From Pseudomonadota bacterium (GTDB taxonomy: Bacteria; Myxococcota; Myxococcia; Myxococcales; Myxococcaceae): a stretch of 5,624 nt of DNA. The notes beneath the pieces were generated by a model. The model searched no databases. It was not told where the DNA came from and saw nothing but the letters and a program-made list of their open reading frames with translations. Every line of letters starts with the position of its first letter. The first letter of the stretch is position 1. The stretch lies in contig JAFADT010000432.1 of NCBI GenBank assembly GCA_023424585.1, positions 1 through 5,624 of the forward strand. The letters run 5' to 3'. The position numbers and the translations under genes are program-made. Below, in pieces: positions 4,603 to 5,624 of the stretch.

Positions 4603-5624
4603 TTGGCTCATCGACTGTTGAAGACGATTGGCGCGGCCTGGCTGGGCGTGGCTCTGACGGCGTGCGGTACGCAGGGTTCGACGGGGGACGAGACGCAGGC
4701 GCCCCAGCAGGAGAAGTCGGGTGAGGACATCCAGAGCGCGCTGAACGCGCTCGGTGGCGGCGCGCAGGTGCTCGGCGTGCACGCGGATGGCATCCCCGAC
4801 AGCATCCGTGGCGAGCTGGGCCGCGTGGAGCGGACGCTGACCACGCTGCAGTCGAGCCGCCAGGCGGTGGCCGGCGTGGCCCCGGCGTTCCGGCTGAACG
4901 CGGACGACATGGTGCTGCGCAAGGCGAACACCGACGAGCAGGGCAACCAGCACCTGCGCTTCACGCAGACGAAGAACGGCCTGGAGGTCATCGGCGGTGA
5001 GCTGGTGGTCCACGTGCGTCCGGACGGCTCGGTGTTCGGCGCCAACGGCTCCGCGCGCGACGGCCTGAACGTCTCCGCGCTGCCGCGCATCGCGGCCACG
5101 TCCGCGCGCGACGCGGCGCTGAGCGCGACGGTGGGCACGGGCCTGGACGTCCTGGGCTCCCCCCGCCTGGTGTACGTGCGCACCGAGGACGGCGCGCTGC
5201 GCCTGGCGTACGAGGTGAAGGTCACCGGCGAGGCCGCCGAGATGCCGCTGCGCGACCGCGTGTACGTGAACGCGGCGGACGGCTCCATCGTGCTGCGCGT
5301 GCCGGAGATCCACACCGCGCTCAACCGCAAGGTCTACAGCGCGAACAACGGCACCAGCACCCCGGGCACGCTCAAGCGCAGCGAGGGCCAGGCGGCCATC
5401 GGTGACTCGCATGTCGACATGAACTACGACATGCTGGGCTACACCTACAACTGCTACAAGACGCACTTCAACCGCGACTCGCTGGACAACGCGGGTGAGA
5501 CGCTCATCAGCACGGTGCACTACAGCCGCAACTACGTGAACGCCTACTGGGACGGCACCCAGATGGTGTACGGCGACGGCGACGGCGTGAACTCCATCGA
5601 GCTGGGCAAGGACGCGGACGTCAC
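4603..5624 (+). CDS. M4 family (thermolysin-like) metalloprotease lipoprotein, 5' part only
   Basis: The frame runs open from TTG 4603 through the window end (340 complete codons, no stop). The start rests on GGAGG 7 bases upstream and on a compact lipoprotein signal ending in LTAC with Cys21. An ATG at 4549 in frame would add 18 residues but lacks a ribosome site. After an acidic/Gln-rich linker comes a propeptide: an FTP-like segment (about 80-135, with HLRFTQTKNGLEVIGGELVV at 117-136) and a PepSY-like segment (about 160-230, with LAYEVKVTG and RVYVNAADGSIVLR). The catalytic domain begins near 237 and shows the M4 N-terminal block TVHYSRNYVNAYWDGTQMVY (304-323) followed by GDGDG; N313-A314 correspond to thermolysin's substrate-contacting Asn112-Ala113. 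DADV (337-340) is where the family continues into VAHExxH, so the zinc-binding helix is expected immediately beyond the edge. Secreted M4 proteases are made as inactive precursors whose propeptide inhibits and helps folding. Here lipid anchoring suggests a cell-surface enzyme, perhaps released on maturation. Activity cannot be judged because the catalytic residues are outside the window. Confidence 0.92.
   Translation, partial: MAHRLLKTIGAAWLGVALTACGTQGSTGDETQAPQQEKSGEDIQSALNALGGGAQVLGVHADGIPDSIRGELGRVERTLTTLQSSRQAVAGVAPAFRLNADDMVLRKANTDEQGNQHLRFTQTKNGLEVIGGELVVHVRPDGSVFGANGSARDGLNVSALPRIAATSARDAALSATVGTGLDVLGSPRLVYVRTEDGALRLAYEVKVTGEAAEMPLRDRVYVNAADGSIVLRVPEIHTALNRKVYSANNGTSTPGTLKRSEGQAAIGDSHVDMNYDMLGYTYNCYKTHFNRDSLDNAGETLISTVHYSRNYVNAYWDGTQMVYGDGDGVNSIELGKDADV

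Noticed and set aside
4564..5520. 318-codon minus-strand open frame opposite the M4 gene
   Set aside because: The plus strand encodes recognisable FTP/PepSY and M4 motifs; the minus product is Arg/Val/Ala/His-rich shadow sequence.

Overview
The window is high-GC DNA with strong G/C preference at third codon positions, long antisense shadow frames, GTG/TTG start codons and several lipoproteins in a row. This fits a myxobacterium (Myxococcus/Corallococcus-like). That assignment is inferred from style and gene content; the window holds no marker gene.

Layout from left to right. (1) The 3' part, or nearly all, of a plus-strand M16B (pitrilysin/insulinase-like) peptidase homologue, ending at 1346. 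Its zinc site is destroyed but its C-terminal Arg/Tyr pair is kept, so it looks like the non-catalytic partner of an M16 heterodimer. (2) A perfect 11-bp hairpin (1358-1387), then a short promoter-like gap. (3) A plus-strand orphan lipoprotein of 540 residues (1507-3129), with a beta-rich body and a C-terminal fibronectin-III-like segment. (4) A convergent minus-strand lipoprotein (3148-4344) of the DUF1615 family, whose motifs resemble the active-site signature of lytic transglycosylases. Its stop codon lies inside a 13-pair hairpin that separates the two convergent genes. (5) A divergent 258-bp control region (4345-4602), clearly more AT-rich than the genes, holding several dyads. One is a GC-rich hairpin that buries the DUF1615 Shine-Dalgarno. 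(6) The 5' part of a plus-strand M4 (thermolysin-family) metalloprotease lipoprotein starting at TTG 4603. It is cut by the window edge just before the expected HExxH motif.

All four products are predicted or likely to act in the cell envelope or outside the cell: two peptidase-family proteins, a possible peptidoglycan-active lipoprotein and an unknown lipoprotein. There is no operon among genes 2-4 (the orientations are convergent, then divergent), so joint action is not shown. No RNA gene, mobile element, CRISPR array or phage gene was seen. No clear new multi-gene system is present; the points most worth checking are the cis-regulatory structures around the DUF1615/M4 divergent region and the possible lysozyme-like nature of DUF1615.
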